DNA of 64,000 bases. It comes from Mesostigma viride (taxonomy: Eukaryota > Streptophyta > Mesostigmatophyceae > Mesostigmatales > Mesostigmataceae). A model generated the notes under the pieces. It made no database searches. It had not been told where the DNA came from and saw only the letters and a program-made list of their open reading frames with translations. How positions within the stretch are numbered: the first letter of the stretch is position 1; every line of letters starts with the position of its first letter. The position numbers and the translations under genes were made by a program. Positions 23,801 to 34,963 of the stretch are shown piece after piece. The stretch spans positions 2,532,874-2,596,873 of the forward strand of contig RPFO01000188.1 of the NCBI GenBank assembly GCA_009746045.1, read 5' to 3'.

Positions 23801-24115
23801 CCGCCCAGCCTGGGCGATATGTCCTCACCTGGCGTGCCCCCGGCCGCGCGCGACAGGGCCGCCACCCGTGGACTTTTCGTGATTATTAGACTCGGCATGG
23901 ACATGTGCTACACTAGACGTGACGGGCTCACACCCGGGCAGCCTCCTGGTTTGTCTGTAATATGGAGGCAGATGGTGCGCAAGGATAGTAGATGGCAAGT
24001 AGTGCTGAAGGAGACCACCCCCAAGCCTGTGTGGGCTCCGCGTGTGACTGAAGTATGGCATTCATAGCGATTCGGGCCGCGGTGCCCACACCCCTGTAAC
24101 TAGGACCTAGATAGC
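20840..24115 (+). pseudogene. Long APE-RT LINE (RTE/RandI-like), nearly full ORF2
   Basis: This is the most complete LINE here. The first frame (to 21469) carries an apurinic-like endonuclease: GWRFYYGGGDGTGNGGVGLL, RLLVATFHSMEG, YAPHSGHPEQDR and LLLLDANA (usual GDFNA). After a frameshift the domain ends with CIDYIVMRK and SDHRIVTARI. The RT follows with ELPPFTELELSTAAKQLRF, AAVGPDQLPAPVIK, NYRGVCIQSAALKLF, QMGFRPGRNT, IFVDFIKAFDSVLWDAL, VWQGCVLSPYLF, and after another frameshift near 23145 the catalytic FADDITLIE (F replacing the usual Y), then LTYGAETWTL and CLGLAGHLARLDQVD. A C-terminal GLTPGQPPGLSVIWRQM block lies near 23930. At least four frameshifts make it dead. The order and motifs fit an APE LINE of the RTE/RandI-like group. 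Confidence 0.88.
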
Positions 24116-24129
24116 TTACACCATCCATT

Positions 24130-25299
24130 CCATCGCCCGACAAACAGGAGGGTCTTCACGCCCCTCAGAACCGCGCTTTCGGCCCCGGCCTTTCCAGGTC
24201 GATGATTACGACTGGAACAACATGTCTCCGACCGATGCTATGACATGCATGCAATGCATCTTCTTCGGGGACTACGGTTCGCTTTACGACCTGTGCCTCC
24301 ATCTCCACGACAACAATCGCCTCCTCACTGACCCCGAACGGCAGCCGCTGGGTTAAAATCCACCTGCTTTTCGGGACCACCCGCCCCGAACTCCAGCATA
24401 CCATTCTCAATTCCCTCCTCCAGCGCTCCGATGGCGAGATCTGGGCTCCAACCATCTCCGCCCCCACACTCCGTTCCATCCTGACGGAAGCCTTCCAGCA
24501 GCACGTGACCCCCCTTGCTGCCGACATGTCAGCACTGGGCGGCACGATAGCTGCTGAGCTTCCTCACCTTTCCACCACCGTCGCCTCCACCTCCACTGCC
24601 GTTTCCGCCTCCACCGCCGACATCAAAGCCCAGCTCCTCGACCTCGACCAACGCCTTCAAGCCACAGCCACCGCCCTTGAGTGCTTGCATGACACCGCCG
24701 GCCTCACCGCCCAGGCGGTGCAGGAAATCGCTGCCCAGCCGGCACCTGCTGGCCCGGCCAGTGATGCTCCCTCCACCTGGGCGGACTTGCTTAAGCATCA
24801 TACCACCTCCACCACCTCCACCATCGCGGCACAACTCAAGCAACAAGCCCTCAACCTTCGCGAGGAGGCCGAGATCGACAAGCGCAGCCACAATGTCATC
24901 GTCAAGCACCTCGACCAGCCGGCAGGTGAGACCCCGAAGAGCCTTCTCACGGCACTTAAGCGCGACATTCTTGCCCCCATGCAACTCACTGGTGAGCTGG
25001 ACATGTCGGCTGTCCGCCTCCCCCGCGCGCGGGGTAAGGCTGGCCCGGCACCTGTGCTTCTCACCTTTAAGTACATGGGGGACAAGCTGGCGTTCCTTAA
25101 ATGCCGCAAGAAGCTCTCGGAGACTCGCTTCACGCTGGACGACGACTTGACCTTGGCCCAGCAACAGCGGCGACGCGAGCTATGGCCGACCTACCTTCAG
25201 CTCCGGCAGCGCGCAGGAGGGAAGCCGGTGTACTGGAGGGGGGCGGTCATCCACGTTGACCACAAGCCCTGGCAGGCCCCTCCTGCCACCTCAGACTAG
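24130..25299 (+). pseudogene. ORF1-only element copy, 5'-truncated
   Basis: The segment starting near 24130 matches the intact ORF1 from about residue 80 onwards: CIFFGDYGSLYDLCLHLHD, then after a frameshift the frame 24505-25299 with DIKAQLLDLDQRLQATATAL (coiled-coil-like), RSHNVIVKHLDQPAGE, RLPRARGKAGPAPVLLTFKY, TLDDDLTLAQQQRRREL and VYWRGAVIHVDHKPW. This C-terminal organisation resembles the RRM plus C-terminal domain of L1 ORF1 RNA-binding proteins. The 264-codon open frame is longer than chance would leave in an old pseudogene. The stop at 25297 is followed by the family 3' UTR, not by an RT. Confidence 0.75.
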
Positions 25300-25795
25300 G
25301 GAACCTATACCAGTAGTGTAGATTAGTCAGGCTTAGCCTAGCATGTGGCCCACGCGCATGTGCGCCCATAATGGCCCCCATGGATGATGCCTTCAGTATT
25401 TAGCTACGCCATGCCTACAATGGGACCTCCCATGGATGTTGCAGTCAGCATTTAGCCATGCTATGCATAAGCAGGGAGCTACTCTCTGCTGAGATGCCAT
25501 GTGTTTACCAGCTATAGCCTAGCCACATACCTTCCACCACATATCAGTGTCATGCAGGCCTTCTTAGTAGGCCCTCTCCTCAAGCCGGCTTGTGTGCCTG
25601 TGCTTGTTTAGGAGGCATGAACCATCATGGCGGTGCAGGTGCACCTTGTGCACCCAGAGCAGGTGATAGTTGTACATCCTACACCTGCAGGTTGTCGCCC
25701 TGATTGTATTACAAACCCATAGATGACCCTTTCTCAGGGCTATGTGTTACATATGCTCCCCACGGAGCTATGATTTTAATTAATTAATTAATCCA
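25300..25795 (+). repeat. 3' UTR of ORF1-only element with hairpin and (TTAA)n tail
   Basis: It begins with ccagtagtgtagattagtc, the same as after the ORF1 stops at 26271 and, inverted, 26767. It ends with gctccccacggagc (a 5 bp stem with a 4 base loop) at about 25756-25769 followed by ttttaattaattaattaat. The next insertion starts directly at attccatccc. Confidence 0.75.
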
Positions 25796-26331
25796 TTCCA
25801 TCCCAACTCAAGCAACAAGCCCTCGACCTTCGCGAGGAAGCCGACATCGCCCGGCGCAGCCACAATGTCATCGTCAAGCACTTCGACCAGCCGGCAGGTG
25901 AGACCTCCACGAGCCTTCTTGAGGCATTTAAGCGCGACATTCTTGCCCCCATGCTACTCACTGGTGAGCTGGACATGTCGGCTGTCCGCCTCCCCCGCGC
26001 GCGGGGGAAGGCTGGCCCGGCACCTGTGCTCCTCACCTTTAAGTACATGGCGGACAAGCTGTCGTTCCTTAAATGCCGCAAGAAGCTCTCGAGGACTCGC
26101 TTCACGCTGGACGACGACTTGACCTTGGCCCAGCAACAGCGGCGACGCGAGCTATGGCCGACCTACCTTCAGCTCCGGCACAGCGCAGGGGGGAAGCCGG
26201 TATACTGGAGGGGGGCGGTCATCCACGTTGACCACAAGCCCTGGCAGCCCCCTCCTGCCACCTCAGACTAGGGAATTCATACCAGTAGTGTAGATTAGTC
26301 AGGCTTAGCCTAGCATGTGGCCCACGCGCAT
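25796..26331 (+). pseudogene. ORF1-only element, short 5'-truncated copy
   Basis: Starts within codons for SQLKQQALDLREEADIARRS and runs in one open frame to the stop near 26269, encoding the RNA-binding C-terminal third of ORF1 (HNVIVKHFDQPAGE, RLPRARGKAGPAP, TLDDDLTLAQQQRRREL). It is almost identical to the matching part of the intact minus-strand ORF1 at 26768-28114. Its 3' UTR is cut at about 26331, where it meets the tail of the inverted copy. Confidence 0.8.
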
Positions 26332-26767
26332 TGAATTGAATTGAATTGTAACATAACTCCGTTGGGAGTATATGTAGCACATAGCCCAGAGAAGGGGCAT
26401 ATGGCCTATCATACATTCTAAGCTACTTCCTGCAAGGGTGGGAATGTAAACAACACTTGCTCTAGGTGCACTAGGGCACCTGCACCACCCAGAGTTTCAG
26501 GCAACACCCAGCGAAGGGGAGCCTGTCATAGGTGGGGAAGATCATCATGGCTATACAAGAGCTAGGACATGGCTTCTCTACAGAGAGCATCTCTCTGCAT
26601 GGCATAGCATGGCGAAATTCTTAATGCAACATCCATGGGGGTCCCGTTATAGGCAGGGCTTGGCTAAATCCTGTAGACAACATCCATGGGGGCCATTATG
26701 GGCGCACATGCGCGTGGGCCACATGCTAGGCTAAGCCTGACTAATCTACACTACTGGTATGAATTCC
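26331..26767 (-). repeat. 3' UTR and (TTCAA)n tail of the intact ORF1-only element
   Basis: Read on the minus strand, the ORF1 stop is followed by about 390 bp of 3' UTR, then actcccaacggagt (hairpin) at about 26355-26368 and a short tail of about four attca units. The same 3' UTR plus a much longer tail is found in plus orientation at 28262-28744. Confidence 0.75.
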
Positions 26768-28114
26768 CTAGTCTGGGGTGGCAGGAGGGGGCTGCCAGGG
26801 CTTGTGGTCAACGTGGATGACCGCCCCCCTCCAGTATACCGGCTTCCCCCCTGCGCTGTGCCGGAGCTGAAGGTAGGCCGGCCATAGCTCGCGTCGCCGC
26901 TGTTGCTGGGCCAGGGTCAAGTCGTCGTCCAGCGTGAAGCGAGTCCTCGAGAGCTTCTTGCGGCATTTAAGGAACGACAGCTTGTCCGCCATGTACTTAA
27001 AGGTGAGGAGCACGGGTGCCGGGCCAGCCTTCCCCCGCGCGCGGGGGAGGCGGACAGCCGACATGTCCAGCTCACCAGTGAGTAGCATGGGGGCAAGAAT
27101 GTCGCGCTTAAATGCCTCAAGAAGGGTCGTGGAGGTCTCACCTGCCGGCTGGTCGAAGTGCTTGACGATGACATTGTGGCTGCGCCGGGCGATGTCGGTT
27201 TCCTCGCGAAGGTCGAGGGCTTGTTGCTTGAGTTGTGCCGAGATGGTGGAGGTGGTGGAGGTGGTGTGCTGCTTAAGCAAGTCCGCCCAGGTGGAGGGAG
27301 CATCGCCGGCCGGGCCAGCAGACGCCGGCTGGGCGGCGATGTCCTTCACCGCCTGGGCGGTGAGGCCGGCGGTGTCATGCAAGCTCTCAAGGGCGTTGGC
27401 GGTGGCTTGAAGGCGTTGGTCGAGGTCGAGGAGCTGGGCTTTGATGTCGGCAGTGGAGGCGGAAATGGCAGTGGAGGTGGAGGCGGCAGCGGCGGAAATG
27501 TGAGGAAGTTCAGCAGCCAGCGTGCCACCCATTGCTGCGACGTCAGCAGCAAGGGGGGTCACGTGCTGCTGAAAGGCTTCCGTGAGGATGGAACGGAGGG
27601 TGGGGGCGGAGATGGATGGAGCCCAGATCTCGTCGTCAGAGCGCTCGAGAAGGGAGTTGAGGATGGTGTGCTGGAGCTGGGGGCGGGGGCAGCCAAGCAG
27701 GGCGCCGTGGGTTTGCCAGCGGCTGCCGTTGCTGCCGATGAGGCGACCTTGGTCGTAAAGATGGAGGCACAGGTCGTAAAGCGAGGCGTAGTCCCCGTAG
27801 AAGATGCAGTCCATAGCATCGTAAGGAGACAGGTTGTTCCAGTCGTGATCATCGACCTTGAAAGGGTGGGGCCGAAAGCGCGGTTCCGAGGGGCGGGACC
27901 ATCCTGTTTTGTCGGCTGGGCGGGTGCGTTTCGGGTCAGGCGATGCCGATGGCGAGGCATTAAGCCCGGGAGGTTGCTGGGTGGCCACCAGTGCACGACT
28001 AGTGTCACCGCTGTCTACCGGACCTGATGGCGAAGCTGCAGCCGCAGCTGCCGCATTTTCATGGGCGAGCGCATCCGCCAAACTGCGTTGCGTCAAAGGA
28101 CGTTTGCTCGTCAT
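26768..28114 (-). CDS. Intact LINE ORF1-like RNA-binding protein, 448 aa
   Basis: Full-length open frame starting at an ATG at 28114 (MTSKRPLTQRSL). Residues 1-85 are Ala/Ser/Pro-rich with a basic patch (DPKRTRPADK). Residues 85-190 hold a conserved block (FKVDDHDWNNLSPYDAMDCI, DYASLYDLCLHLYDQGR, HTILNSLLERSDDEIWAPS). About 190-265 is a heptad-like Ser/Thr/Ala-rich stretch (ASTADIKAQLLDLDQRLQAT) that could form a coiled coil. About 310-440 resembles the RRM plus C-terminal domain of L1 ORF1 proteins: RRSHNVIVKHFDQPAGE, RLPRARGKAGPAPVLLTFKY, RTRFTLDDDLTLAQQQRRRE, KPVYWRGAVIHV. Role by analogy: coat the element's own RNA and act as nucleic-acid chaperone. No RT accompanies it: the stop is followed by the 3' UTR and tail. 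Could be mobilised in trans by one of the LINEs. It appears to be the source or a recent copy of the family. Confidence 0.75.
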   Translation of the reverse strand: MTSKRPLTQRSLADALAHENAAAAAAASPSGPVDSGDTSRALVATQQPPGLNASPSASPDPKRTRPADKTGWSRPSEPRFRPHPFKVDDHDWNNLSPYDAMDCIFYGDYASLYDLCLHLYDQGRLIGSNGSRWQTHGALLGCPRPQLQHTILNSLLERSDDEIWAPSISAPTLRSILTEAFQQHVTPLAADVAAMGGTLAAELPHISAAAASTSTAISASTADIKAQLLDLDQRLQATANALESLHDTAGLTAQAVKDIAAQPASAGPAGDAPSTWADLLKQHTTSTTSTISAQLKQQALDLREETDIARRSHNVIVKHFDQPAGETSTTLLEAFKRDILAPMLLTGELDMSAVRLPRARGKAGPAPVLLTFKYMADKLSFLKCRKKLSRTRFTLDDDLTLAQQQRRRELWPAYLQLRHSAGGKPVYWRGAVIHVDHKPWQPPPATPD

Positions 28115-28261
28115 ATATTGCGTGTTAGATTCGGAAAATTATATCAGCATGTGCGTCGTAGAAAGACGAAGCGATAGTGATATTCACAGCTGAATTTGGG
28201 GCTCAAACGTGAAAGTTATGAGCTCCGCCGTCAGCCATGGCTACCTCGTGGCTCGTGGCTC
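28115..28261 (-). other. Probable 5' UTR of the ORF1-only element
   Basis: 147 bp upstream of the ORF1 ATG that do not match the 3' UTR copy beyond 28262. It contains no convincing TATA box. Where the element truly starts cannot be read from one copy. Confidence 0.35.
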
Positions 28262-28744
28262 GCACGCGCATGTGCGCCCATAATGGCCCCCATGGATGTT
28301 GTCTACAGAATTTAGCCAAGCCCTGCCTATAACGGGACCCATGGATGTTGCATTAAGAATTTCGCCATGCTATGCCATGCAGAGAGATGCTCTCTGTAGA
28401 GAAGCCATGTCCTAGCTCTTGTATAGCCATGATGATCTTCCCCACCTATGACAGGCTCCCCTTCGCTGGGTGTTGCCTGAAACTCTGGGTGGTGCAGGTG
28501 CCCTAGTGCACCTAGAGCAAGTGTTGTTTACATTCCCACCCTTGCAGGAAGTAGCTTAGAATGTATGATAGGCCATATGCCCCTTCTCTGGGCTATGTGC
28601 TACATATACTCCCAACGGAGTTATGTTACAATTCAATTCAATTCAATTCAATTCAATTCAATTCAATTCAATTCAATTCAATTCAATTCAATTCAATTCA
28701 ATTCAATTCAATTCAATTCAATTCAATTCAATTCAATTCAATTC
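28262..28744 (+). repeat. Solo 3' UTR of ORF1-only element with long (ATTCA)n tail
   Basis: 28262-28625 is the reverse complement of 26350-26710. The hairpin actcccaacggagt lies at 28609-28622, followed by tatgttac and about 23 perfect attca pentamers from 28630 to 28744. The ORF1 is absent, so this is an extreme 5' truncation. The tail is about six times longer than that of its neighbour. Confidence 0.85.
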
Positions 28745-28799
28745 CATCCCATGTTCCCCTCCCACTGAGGACTTATGCTCACGTGACGCAGTCACGTGT

Positions 28800-28862
28800 C
28801 TATTAATTAATTAATTAATTAATTAATTAATTAATTAGTTAATTAGTTAATTAATTAATCCA
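28800..28862. repeat. (TTAA)n simple repeat tail
   Basis: About 55 bp of ttaattaatt repeats following a tgctcacgtgacgcagtcacgtg hairpin-like segment at 28775-28798. The same gtcacgtg context occurs near 6340-6420, so this is probably another retroposon ending. Confidence 0.6.
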
Positions 28863-29360
28863 GGTGCATCAAAGCTACAGCGGCATCAACACGCTGCTTG
28901 ATTGAAGGATAGTTTCTTATGTGAATAATATCTCACCCAAGTCCATGTACATCCATACCTGCAAGGGGGTTGTGGGTGAACCCTAGGTATGCCCCTAAAC
29001 ACCCTCAGGCTCCGGGAGAGGCCTTTATATTCTCCCAAACCGGCGCCTGTAGCTGAGTTCCAAGCCCAGCTGTGCCCACTGGACCATGGGGCAGCCAGGC
29101 CTACTGCATCCGCTGTGTTTTTGCTATGTCGAAGCTGCATTGCACCCACAGTAGTTGCTAGACTCTCCCTGTGAGCAGTTTAATTGAACCTGTGGCCTGC
29201 CTTTCACTTGAGGCGATGATAGAGGGGGGCGTCCAATGCCCCCTTCTTGCTGTGCATCAAACAGGGATGAAAGTTACCTACTCAAAAGTCGGTACCCGTG
29301 ACTCTCCCAATGGAGGTGCGTGAATGTATGTATGTATGAATGAATGAATGAATATCTGCA
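28863..29360 (+). repeat. Degenerate retroposon 3' end with (TATG)n(AATG)n tail
   Basis: 29150-29310 resembles the 3' UTR at 18950-19130 in order: attgcacccacag, a gggggc...tgcccc block, ttgctgtgca, cagggatgaaagt. It then has gtgactctcccaatggaggtgcg, a diverged form of the family hairpin, followed by tatgtatgtatgaatgaatgaatgaat. Nothing codes here. Confidence 0.6.
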
Positions 29361-29446
29361 AGACTTGCAAGGGCTAATTTACAGGGAATCTTACACAGCC
29401 TCACAAAAACATGAATGGCTTACGCATTTCCCCGCACATTATTGAG

Positions 29447-32400
29447 CTATACCCTGATGGGAGTGACGGTTTCAGGTGACAGCAACACGGCTGGTGATGG
29501 TTCACCACTTTGCGCTGGTAGGTCTGGATTTACTTTCTGGGCGGGAGGCTGCTCTGCATTAGCATCCGATCCAACCCTCCAAGCCTGTTTCAGAACAAAG
29601 AAAATCCACACATGGATTAATACCACAGAGACTTCGTTGTTAGCATTTGCTTTGCATGGTGAACCTTTACTATATTTAGCAGCAGGTTAGGAAAAAGGCA
29701 TAGAAGCTTATATATTATCAGCAATCAAAATAAGGGGTAATCACCCCAGAAGCGGTGGCGGACCACACGAGGAAGCAACAATCCATGTGGAGAGAAAAAG
29801 AGATACAATCGTACAAGCAGCACTGGTGCACAAGTACAAGAAGTCTATAAAGTATCAGCAGGAGCCTCCAACTATCAGTAGCATTCTTTGGCCATGCCTC
29901 ATGGGCAAGAAATGGCTCCATAGTTTCATAGCTTTTGCCCCATCCCTGTGGCTGTCGTTGTCTAGGGAATACAATGAGGATGCCTCGTCGCACCTTGGTG
30001 CATTTCACAGCCTCGTCGTGCCTTGATGGTACATCAACGTAACTCTAACAATACCTTAGTGGCGTTGTCAGAGGGGGCAAACGGCAGCGTGTCCTGAGAA
30101 ACTACATGTGTACAGGAACCTGAGGAAACGACGGGCAGTAACCTAATCGCACCTGGATGATTAGAGCTCACATATGCAGCGGTCATACCTTGATAGTCCT
30201 ATTGGCAAAGCCAACTGGTTTTTCAGGCTTATAAGCGCCGGTTGTCATTATTAAGTCCAACCGCACCTTCATGGTATTTACTCACAATACTAATCACAGC
30301 TCCATGGTTTATACACTATATCAAAGTCTTGTCACACCTTGATGGTCCTATCGGCGGAGCCGGACAGCTTGTATGATTATAATCCAAATCATCAGTAAGT
30401 GGTGTACTCTACTATCAAGCCTCATATTTAACCATATACTTTAAACCTAACCATACCTTGATGGTCTTATCGGTGGAGCCGGACAGCAGCGTGTCACCAG
30501 CCAGCGCAAGGGACACGACGCTGCCTGTGTGGCCGTACATGACCTTGGTCAGCGTGCAGGCGGTCATGTTCCACTTCTGCGCGCACACACGCATGCATGC
30601 GCGCATGTATGCGCGCATGTATGCGTGCACATATATGCGCCCACGCCCACGCCCACGCCCACGCCCACGCCCACGCCGACGCCGACGCCCACGCCCATGC
30701 CCACGCCCACGCCCACGCCCACGCCCACGCCCACGCCCACGCCCACGCCCACGCCCACGCCCACGCCCACGCCCACGCCCACGCCCACGCCCACGCCCAC
30801 GCCCACGCCCACGCCCACGCCCACGCCCACGCCCATGCCCACGCCCACGCCCACGCCCACGCCCACGCCCACGCCCACGCCCACGCCCACGCCCACGCCC
30901 ACGCCCACGCCCACGCCCACGCCCACGCCCACGCCCACGCCCACGCCCACGCCCACGCCCACGCCCACGCCCACGCCCACACCCATGAACAAACACATGC
31001 ACATGCATGCATGCAAGCGGGTGCACCCACAGCCATAACGGAAACTCTTTGTTATTAGCGTTAAACCATTTGGGTAGTGATTTGTGATGAATCCACTGAG
31101 CAGCAGCTAGTGAGTGATGAGCCGCCACATCGACATCGACCGTCGCTACAAGTTGAGCAGCAGGCATCGATGCGCCCAGCGAGGGCAAGGGTTGAGAGTT
31201 TAGAGCCCAACTGGGTGAGGTGCTAGCGCCACAAGGACATTCGCCCTTGTGAAGATGAGCCCCGGAGATATCAAACCTAAAGCCATGAGCTGAAATACTA
31301 CTATGTGCATATACTCAGCGATGAGCCTCTGATATCAACGTAATGGTCTGATAAGGTTGCATGGATGGTCTGAAAATGTTGTAGGATGGTCTAATAACGC
31401 TGTAGCAATGGCCTGATCCCGCTCCAGCGATTATCTAAAAACGCTGCCGCGATGGTTTTATACCGCTGTAGCCATGCTCTAATGATGCCAAGTTAAGAAA
31501 CATGAGAAAAAAAATTGTTAAGATAAGATATATGGTTATATTTAGCTTCTCTCTACCACACAGACACCTCCATGCTCATTCTCCATGCCTTACACACACG
31601 CTTGTCGAATTCAACTCCACACACCTTGATGCTCTTGCTCCGTGTGTTGTACCCCACTGGTACATGCGGTTGCCCTTCATCCGCCCCGTCAACCCTTGAG
31701 CGACTTGTCGGACAATCTGCTGTGTCGTGTTCTAATGACGTATCGTGTGCGCACCTCGACAGTCTTCTTCTACAAATCCTTCCCCACGCACGTGGACAAG
31801 GCCATCAAAGTGCTTGGGGTTGATTTTAGTAGAAGACCACCATCATGGTGCCTTGGGTAGGATGAATGGAACAAGTCCACCAGGGTGTCTTGGATAGGCA
31901 CCATGAGGGTGGTCTTCTACTGAAACCAACCATGAGGGTGGTCTTGTTCTGCAACAGCTACCCCACGCACCCTTAGGGCCTTGTTCTACGACGACTACCC
32001 TAAGCACCTTGATGGCCTTATTGGATGCGCTGCTGTGCTCTTGATTAGTGTATTGTTTCAAGTAGTGTAGTTATTGTATCCCCCCCACGGTGTTTCATTT
32101 TCATCTGATGTATTGTATAAGGATCCCCCCCACAGCCCATTACAGTACTGTTTAATACATCGACCCCCCGCACACCTTGATCATCTTGTCAGATGCGCCG
32201 CTGTAGACGCTGTCACCCGACACCAGCAGCGCCAGGACATTGCTCTTGGGGTGCGCCTCGATCGACTGCAGAAGGGACAGCTTGGCCAACGACCACAGCT
32301 GCCGCAGGCAACGGCGTACAGGGGCAAGCAGGCGGATTAGATGGGGTGAGGAAACCGGGGGAGGAAGAGAGAAAGGTAATGAACAGGTCAAAGGAGCGAA

Positions 32401-34871
32401 CAGCAGCTGACAGCTGGGCGCACGAGGGAATGGAGGCGAGGTGGCAAGGTGGGTGTGGCAGGCAAGGTGGCAGAGTTAAGGCAGAGACACAGGGGAGAAA
32501 GAAAAGTAAATGCATGTGGCAGGGAAGGCGGCGCAAGTAGGCATAGGCACAGGGAAGGACGTCAAGTAAACATAGACGGCGAAACGAGACCACAGCAGGA
32601 GCCTGTGCAAGCATAATTATGCAAATCGGGGAGACAAGCAGGGAGGCACAGTGGGTGGGACCAGGGAAAGGGGGAACAAAGTTCTGTCAACCAAAAGAAG
32701 GGGGCCGTGTATTGAACACATGCAACGGAGGCGAAGCCAAGGGGGCAACGTGAGTGCCTGAGTGGGACAATGTGGTGAGGCAACCTGGGGGCAGATGGGG
32801 CAAAATGAGTGGGACAGTGAGGTGAGGCAAGGTGGGTGAGGGGCAAGATACCACGGGTGGTGATTAAGTACGTGCCAGTCGATGACACTGATTACAGGAT
32901 GGAAATTTATGGGGAAAGGGAAATACGATACATCATACAATTTGATAAGTAGAAGGAGGTGAGTTTGGTTCCCCAGGGGTGGGGATGTGTGGATGGATGA
33001 CGAAAACTGTGCTAGAGAAGGGGGCAAGATAAATACATGTAAGAGGGGATGAAAATAAAGGAGAAGAAAGGAAATTCGTCCACCTAAGAAAGGAAGCTAA
33101 GCAAGAGAGAGAACAGTAGGTGAGAAGGTGAGAAGGTGCAAAGGGGATGTCCTGATCGAGACGCCTCTCGCCTCCACTCCTCTCGTCTCCTCCCGTATCG
33201 TCGCATCTAGGCATCTCTACTTTAACTCCACGGCACACCCCACTGTATATCCTACAGTGCGCTTACACCAAAACAGCCCCGAGGCCTTCATGCAGGTCCA
33301 AGAGTACACCTTAAACACAGCCCTGAAACCTCAATGCTTCTCCTGGAGCACATCTGCGCACATCCGTCCGCTATGACGGCAGAGATTGCTCCCGTAGCCA
33401 GCCCTATCAAATGTACATGGGTCTGATCAATCGATGCGTTTAGTCTCGCGTACCTTACTTACCTAACGTACAATACAAACCTAACACACCTAGTGTAACC
33501 GAACCATCCCGTGATGATGTAACAAGCCGCCCGGCCGCGTCCACCACGCTGATGGCGGAGGTGGCCCCTGAACCTACTGTTCGTAACTCGTATCAAATGT
33601 ATACATGTCACTATGTCGATAAGGTTCGTCACCCCTATCCGTCCTGTTCGTCACTCCTATCCAATGTATGCAGGTCACTATATCGATAGGGTGTGCCTGC
33701 TGTCCATCACTCCTATCCAACGTATGCAGGTCACTATATCGATAGGGTGTGCCTGCTGTCCACCACTCCTATCCAACATATGCAGGTCACTATATCGATA
33801 GGGTGTGCCTGCTGTCCACCACTCCTATCCAACATATGCAGGTCACTTCTACTACATCCATAGGGCGTACCTTTACGGACCCGTCCCATGACGATGTGAC
33901 AAAGCGCTCGGCTGATTCCATCATGCAGATGGCCGAGATGGCCTGGTTGTGGGCGTTGACGGTGGCCGCCAGCTTGCAGCGGGCGCCCAGCTTGGTGGAG
34001 GCGCAGCAGGCGACTGCCTTGAGGCCGATGGTGCACTTCTGGCAGAGTCAAGCCGAGGGGCGATTATAAGGGGGGGGGGGAGGAGGGGGCACGAGGACAT
34101 TATCGGGACAAGCATAGAGAGGCCGATGAATCACTTCTGGAAGAGGGGGAAAAGCGCCAAGGGGGAATAGCACAGAGGGGGAATAGCGCAAAGGGGGGAG
34201 AGCACAGAAGTGCAGCACTGGGCAACCACGAGTTGTGCACTTGTGGGGGATATGGGGATACAACACGTTGCCCACTATGTGCGTGGCTATGTCGATAAGC
34301 ATCACCTGCTGCTGCCATGAGCCCACCAGGCACCAAATCTCGTACCGTGTGGATTCTGTGTTCTCCGCTGACCCACCGTTGCCTCCCCACTCCTTGTCCC
34401 CAGCAGCAGCAACGGACATACTCTCCATGTACTTGGTATAGAGCCCACGCTACAAGTGTCACCCACCCGCAGCTCCCCGTCGTTCATCCCCAGCAGCAGC
34501 TCCTTGCCCGCACAGCACAGCGAGAGGGCGTACGAGTCGGAACCCTGGTCCGCGACGCCGATGACCGCCAGTGACTTGGGGTCCAGCATCTGTGGGTGGG
34601 TAGTGTAGATACGCAGAGGGAGAGATTGTGAGTGTATGTGCCAGTGACTCGGGGTCCAGCGTAAGGGGGTTGGTGAGGTGGACGTGCATATGTGTGGTTT
34701 GGGAGTGGAGGGGTTAGGGGAGACAAAAGGGTAGCCAGAAAGGGGGGGGGGGGGGAGCCTCTTGCCTCAGCAGAAAAGTGGGTGTGTGCGCAGCGTGGGG
34801 GGTGAGGCTGGGTGAGGGAGAGAAAGGGAGGTGTGTGAGCGTGCGGGTGGGAGAGAGAGGGGGGGGCCGGG

Positions 34872-34963
<92 letters not shown>

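Larger units (their letters stand above)
25796..27250. repeat. Tail-to-tail inverted repeat around 26331-26707
   Basis: Arms are about 25796-26331 and 26707-27250, nearly identical in reverse complement and including the end of ORF1 and the start of the 3' UTR. The roughly 375 bp spacer is the distal 3' UTR of the minus copy, which itself recurs as a direct sense copy at 28262-28650. Confidence 0.8.

Noticed and set aside
30415-31188. Long dipeptide ORFs (RG, PT, AH, VG, WA)
   Set aside because: They arise from the CCCACG hexamer array. Only the 120 bp at 30457-30576 is a real exon.
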